Source: Spirochaetota bacterium (lineage in GTDB: Bacteria; Spirochaetota; Spirochaetia; B11-G9). From it: a stretch of 35,153 nt of DNA. The stretch lies in contig JAJRQE010000060.1 of NCBI GenBank assembly GCA_024280415.1, positions 1 through 35,153 of the forward strand. Reading direction: 5' to 3'. The position numbers and the translations under genes were made by a program. Position 1 is the stretch's first letter. The number at the start of each line of letters is the position of its first letter. The notes beneath the pieces were generated by a model. That model had not been told where the DNA came from. It saw only the letters and a list, made by a program, of their open reading frames with translations, and did no database searches. Below, one piece after another: positions 31,975 to 35,153 of the stretch.

Positions 31975-33486
31975 TTAATTCTCCCCCATGGCTTTAACCG
32001 GGCTTATCTTTAAGGCAATGGCAACAGGATAGAGACTTGCAGCTACTCCTACAAATGCCACTGTAACAAGAGATAACACTACTGCCTTTACAGATATAAC
32101 AGGATAAAGAACAGGGCCACCAAGTATTACCTGAAAAAATGTATTTGGAGCTTCATAACCAATTGATCCTATAATTTTTGTAATTATCATACCTGCAGCT
32201 GCCCCTATAATTCCAAAAATAACTGAAATCATAATTGTCTCCAGTGTTATCATACTCCGTATAAATGCTTTCTCCGCACCAATAGCTCTCATTGTCCCAA
32301 TTTCCCCTATCCTTTCATTTACAGAAATTACCAGGGTATTCATAATTATTATTACCGCCACAACTGCTACAATCAAAACAAGGAAATTAAAAACAACTGC
32401 AAGGGTATTGGACATTCTGGCTATTACTCCGGCACCAGCCAGCCAACCTGAAGCCTTTGCATCAATACCATTTTCATTAAACCAGTCATTAAGATTCCTG
32501 ATGAACTTTTTTTCATTCACACTGTCATCAAGCTTAACTACCAGATAATGCCATGCATCAGGATCAGTCTGACTGTATTTTCCCCGTTCAGATGTATCTC
32601 CCAAAATGTTTAGATAATCCGAATCATTATACTGGGAAATACCTGTTTCTTCAGAAACAGAAATATCTGCAAGAAGGTCACCTTCAAACAGTCCTGTGTC
32701 ACCGGAACCAAATAGTGAATCCTCATCTACATCTCCAAGAAGAGCTTCTTCATTTGCACTAAGATTTGCCGCAACTTCAGTATATGCTAGCATTCCATTT
32801 ATTATACGAATATTATCCAGATCAATAAACGAGATCATCTCAAGCTGAGGAGATTCATTTACAAACTTAAAAGTTCCACGGACAGTTACCTCCCGGATCT
32901 TCGTTCCGGTTATACTATTAATTCCTGTAAGAAGAACAGAGTCTCCCGGTTTTACCGTTTCTCCACTCGAATCCTTTATCATCCTTACAGCTGCCACAGA
33001 CAGAACGACCCCCTCTTCCCCTGTTTTAAGAAAAGTACCGGAAGTAAGTTCCAGATTATCCCTGAAAGTTTCCTGATACATTCCCGGGTCAACACCGAAA
33101 AGCATAACAAACCCTGTACCATCTTCACCATGTTTCATTAGTGCAGCACCCCCGATCTGAGGATTAACTGCAATAACTTCATCTAATGAATCGAGATATG
33201 AGATAATCTTCCTGGAGGATGGAATAATGGGAGTTAGCTCTTCTTTATTTGTCATAGAACCATCCATAAATAAAGAAACATTTTCCATGGATTTTGCGGC
33301 AATTACCAGATCTCCTGTGAAATTCTGAATATAGGTTTTCTCAATTCCACTTGCAGCTGTTTCCATAAATGAATTTCCAACAACAAGAATCATAATTGCC
33401 AAGGCCATGAGGGTACCAATTATCAATGTCTTGGTTTTATGCTCTTTAAGGTTCCTGTAGGCAATCTTAAATATTAATCCATTCAT
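31975..33486 (-). CDS. ABC transporter permease, LolC/E (FtsX/MacB) type, with DEDSLFG insertion
   Basis: A 503-aa permease with TM1 after KIAYRNLKEHKTKTLIIG, a long periplasmic domain, three C-terminal TMs, and the conserved loop ERIGEIGTMRAIGAEKA. It is about 60 residues longer than its partner. Much of the difference is an acidic insertion near residues 243-280 (ANEEALLGDVDEDSLFGSGD then TGLFEGDLLADISVSEE) that carries the same DEDSLFG motif as the barrel protein of this operon. It starts 2 bp after the ATPase stop, with GGAG upstream of the ATG. Family is clear; the specific cargo is unknown. Confidence 0.93.
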   Translation of the reverse strand: MNGLIFKIAYRNLKEHKTKTLIIGTLMALAIMILVVGNSFMETAASGIEKTYIQNFTGDLVIAAKSMENVSLFMDGSMTNKEELTPIIPSSRKIISYLDSLDEVIAVNPQIGGAALMKHGEDGTGFVMLFGVDPGMYQETFRDNLELTSGTFLKTGEEGVVLSVAAVRMIKDSSGETVKPGDSVLLTGINSITGTKIREVTVRGTFKFVNESPQLEMISFIDLDNIRIINGMLAYTEVAANLSANEEALLGDVDEDSLFGSGDTGLFEGDLLADISVSEETGISQYNDSDYLNILGDTSERGKYSQTDPDAWHYLVVKLDDSVNEKKFIRNLNDWFNENGIDAKASGWLAGAGVIARMSNTLAVVFNFLVLIVAVVAVIIIMNTLVISVNERIGEIGTMRAIGAEKAFIRSMITLETIMISVIFGIIGAAAGMIITKIIGSIGYEAPNTFFQVILGGPVLYPVISVKAVVLSLVTVAFVGVAASLYPVAIALKISPVKAMGEN

Positions 33487-33488
33487 GC

Positions 33489-34178
33489 CTAGCTCCGCTT
33501 ATTCTCAATAATTTTTCCATCCTTGAGCTGGATCACATGATCTGCAATTTCAACAATTGACTGATCATGGGTGGAAAAAATAAAGGTAGTTCCATATTCC
33601 TTATTCATTTTCTTCATCAGCTGAATTATACTCGCACCTGTTTCAGAATCCAGGTTTGCAGTAGGTTCATCTGCCAGTACAATCTGCGGTTTTGTAACAA
33701 GGGCTCTGGCAATTGCCACTCGCTGTCTCTGACCACCGGAGAGCTCATTTGGCTTATGGGTCTTCCAGTCACCAAGACCGACTTCATCCATTAACCCGAA
33801 AATCCAGGTTTCCCTTTCTAATCGGGGCAGAGGGTTCTTTCCCAAAAGCATTGGAAACTCAATATTCTCAAATACATTTAAAACCGGAATAAGATTAAAA
33901 TTCTGGAATATAAATCCTAAAACTTCGTGCCGAAGATTTGTAATCTCTTTATCCTTCAGATCAATGGTGTTTGTCTCATTTATGGTGACGATCCCCTCTG
34001 TAGGTGTATCAATACATCCAATCATATTTAGAATTGTAGATTTTCCCGAACCCGAGGGTCCTGCAATAGAGATAAAATCCCCTGATTCAATATCAAAAGA
34101 TACCCCCTTAACTGCGTGAACCTCTGTTTTACCCAGGGGATATTTTTTATGGACATCTTTTAATGAAATTACCGTCAT
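33489..34178 (-). CDS. ABC transporter ATP-binding protein, LolD/MacB type
   Basis: A 229-aa ATPase that powers the two FtsX-type permeases. Walker A is [15 protein letters not shown], the Q-loop is FIFQNFNLIPVLNVFENIE, the signature is LSGGQRQRVAIARAL, Walker B is QIVLADEPTANLDSETG and the H-loop is FSTHDQSI. Size and the FxFQxFNLxP loop place it in the LolD/MacB/FtsE group, which does mechanotransmission rather than import. It is first gene of the run, with AAAGGAG before the ATG. Upstream lies a second cluster of hairpin repeats and a 16-bp palindrome. Confidence 0.96.
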   Translation of the reverse strand: MTVISLKDVHKKYPLGKTEVHAVKGVSFDIESGDFISIAGPSGSGKSTILNMIGCIDTPTEGIVTINETNTIDLKDKEITNLRHEVLGFIFQNFNLIPVLNVFENIEFPMLLGKNPLPRLERETWIFGLMDEVGLGDWKTHKPNELSGGQRQRVAIARALVTKPQIVLADEPTANLDSETGASIIQLMKKMNKEYGTTFIFSTHDQSIVEIADHVIQLKDGKIIENKRS

Positions 34179-34257
34179 CTAATTACTCCTTTGGTTGCTG
34201 AGATCGTTCCTCATCGCTTTGCTCTTCCGGTACGACTCATTGCCGAGCAGCTAAGGT

Positions 34258-34353
34258 TGCATAGTCGAGCAGGGACGAAGTCCCGACCAGACCAACTTGT
34301 TGGCGACCAGGCTTTGGTTGCATAGCCGAGCAGTAAGCGAAGCGCACGACCAG
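34258..34353. repeat. Cluster of hairpin modules C, D and E upstream of the export operon
   Basis: C (34258-34290) begins TGCATAGTCGAGCA with core GGGAC-GAA-GTCCC and ends CGACCAG. D (34291-34310) is truncated: CCAAC-TT-GTTGG then GCGACCAG. E (34319-34353) begins TGCATAGCCGAGCA with core GCG-AAG-CGC and ends ACGACCAG. These are the same flanks as modules A and B 4.6 kb away. A degenerate TTGCCGAGCAG lies at about 34240. The rest of the 34179-34742 gap has a palindrome and no gene that I can support. Confidence 0.75.
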
Positions 34354-34380
34354 GCTTAGGTTGCTGCTATTCTGATTATG

Positions 34381-34396
34381 AAGTTATATATAACTT
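34381..34396. promoter_or_regulatory. 16-bp perfect palindrome AAGTTATATATAACTT
   Basis: A perfect palindrome in the gap between the export operon (-) and hypF (+). Its position, about 200 bp upstream of the export ATPase, would suit an operator for the operon. AT-rich palindromes can occur by chance. Confidence 0.35.
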
Positions 34397-34457
34397 AGGG
34401 AAAAAGCTATAAACATGAGATAAAGAAATATAACAGATTGTTATTTCTGGATTTTGG

Positions 34458-34486
34458 TTGACGTAAGTATTCTATGGATTTAAGAT
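34458..34486 (+). promoter_or_regulatory. Possible promoter upstream of hypF
   Basis: TTGACG, 17-nt spacer, TAAGAT. It is about 257 bp upstream of the proposed hypF start, so it is only a weak candidate. A 31-codon ORF at 34474 overlaps the -10 and is not convincing. Confidence 0.25.
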
Positions 34487-34742
34487 TAATTGCCGCCCAC
34501 CGTTTCCCCAATTGCGGATTAGGAACTGCAATTAACGACAGACTTGGAAAAGCTTCAGGAAAAAAATAGTAATTTTGCAGGAATCTCAAATATCTTCCAT
34601 TATTTTTTGTGGCAGATGGAAAAAATATTACTTTTTTTGTTGCATTTTCAGCAAAATTGGTGCAATATTTAAATGCAGAGAGGTATTACAATAATTTAAA
34701 CACATCATTTCTGCAAAACCTTCGATTACCAGGGTACTTGTT

Positions 34743-35153
34743 GTGACAGGAGCAGAAACCGAAGCATTGGACGTCCGGATAAAGGGAAGAATCCAGGGTG
34801 TAGGCTTTAGACCATTTATATACCGACTCGCCTCCAGATATAAAATAAAGGGATGGGTAAATAATCAAACCAGCCATGTTAAGATCCATATAGAGGGATC
34901 CAAAGAGAGCAACAGGCTCTTTGTCAGGGATATAAGACTAAAGGCACCTCCAGTCTCCTCCATTGATTCACTCGAAACTTCCGCAGCTCCATTTCAAAAA
35001 TACAGGGATTTCTCCATTATTCCCAGTGTGGATTCCTCGGATTCAGTAACAGAGATAAGTCCTGATATAGCCCTTTGTAAAGAGTGCCTGGAAGATATAA
35101 AATCCGGATCCCGGAGAAAGGACTATGCTTTTACAAACTGTACTAACTGCGGA
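34743..35153 (+). CDS. hypF: Carbamoyltransferase HypF, N-terminal part (runs off the window)
   Basis: Hydrogenase maturation protein that uses carbamoyl phosphate to make the CN ligands of the [NiFe] centre with HypE. The visible 137 codons hold the N-terminal acylphosphatase domain (KGRIQGVGFRPFIYRLASRY with the catalytic Arg, then a conserved WVNNQ) and the start of the zinc-finger region (ISPDIALCKECLEDI, FTNCTNCG). The proposed start is GTG 34743 with AGGG about 8 nt upstream; no ATG is available in frame after the TAA at 34692. Not listed in the ORF track because the frame is open at the edge. A nickel enzyme maturation gene agrees with the metal importer at 9.8 kb, without proving a link. 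Confidence 0.92.
   Translation, partial: MTGAETEALDVRIKGRIQGVGFRPFIYRLASRYKIKGWVNNQTSHVKIHIEGSKESNRLFVRDIRLKAPPVSSIDSLETSAAPFQKYRDFSIIPSVDSSDSVTEISPDIALCKECLEDIKSGSRRKDYAFTNCTNCG

Noticed and set aside
34407-34589. Minus-strand 60-aa ORF and a plus-strand 31-codon ORF (34474) before hypF
   Set aside because: Neither has an SD, a signal or domain feature, or similarity that I recognise; treated as non-coding.
34660-34700. Sigma-54 promoter before hypF (TTGGTGCAATATTTAAATGC)
   Set aside because: The GG-to-GC spacing is 14 instead of 10 bases.

Overview
The window is an AT-rich, densely packed chromosomal segment. It probably comes from a free-living or marine spirochaete (Spirochaetota). That assignment is inferred from the gene mix: a two-TM chemotaxis receptor, TAXI TRAP uptake, a LolA/FtsX/outer-membrane-barrel cassette with a DEDSLFG-type motif, and many paired sensors and ABC importers. 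There is no rRNA or other decisive marker. No tRNA, rRNA, CRISPR array, IS element or phage gene is visible.

Layout. 1-4.7 kb (+): end of an unknown gene, a methyl-accepting chemotaxis protein, and a TAXI-type TRAP transporter whose fused permease is split by a -1 frameshift at an A7 run. 4.7-9.3 kb (-): the pentose-phosphate genes zwf, pgl and tkt; tkt has its own promoter and a leader carrying two perfect hairpins. 9.3-9.7 kb: remnant of a class III nucleotidyl cyclase. 9.7-12.4 kb (+): a Co/Ni ECF importer, CbiM, a PDGLE/CbiN-like domain, CbiQ and CbiO. CbiM and the PDGLE domain are again separated by a -1 shift, exactly at the slippery heptamer A_AAA_AAA. 12.4-14.8 kb (-): a Cache/HisKA_2 sensor kinase with a probable leaderless promoter, and a thioredoxin-fold protein. 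14.9-18.2 kb (+): a ParE-toxin remnant, a broken small secreted ORF, an orphan HAMP kinase and DegP/HtrA. 18.3-21 kb (+): a polar amino-acid ABC importer whose permease carries an extra beta-rich domain. 21-24.9 kb: a glycine betaine ABC importer (-) with a divergent MarR/EctR-like regulator (+). 24.9-34.2 kb (-): one long operon-like run of LolD-type ATPase, two FtsX-type permeases, LolA-like carrier, repeat array, outer-membrane barrel, OmpR-type regulator, histidine kinase and DUF3095 cyclase-like protein. 34.7 kb to the edge (+): 5' part of hypF.

How the parts fit together. The 25-34 kb run reads as a lipoprotein or lipid export route: inner-membrane ABC extractor, periplasmic carrier and outer-membrane barrel, sharing an operon with its own two-component system and a DUF3095 protein. 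The barrel and one permease share a short DEDSLFG motif. The operon contains, and is preceded by, a modular family of hairpin repeats (a 97-bp tandem unit and modules of about 34 nt with fixed flanks and variable hairpin cores). One repeat stem shows a compensatory base-pair change, which suggests that structure is conserved.

The observations most worth following are the two poly-A frameshifts that separate domains normally fused in transporters, the hairpin repeat family, and the linked export/sensor/DUF3095 operon. Several intergenic regions hold gene remnants missed by the ORF track (class III cyclase, ParE toxin), and hypF at the right edge is also absent from it.
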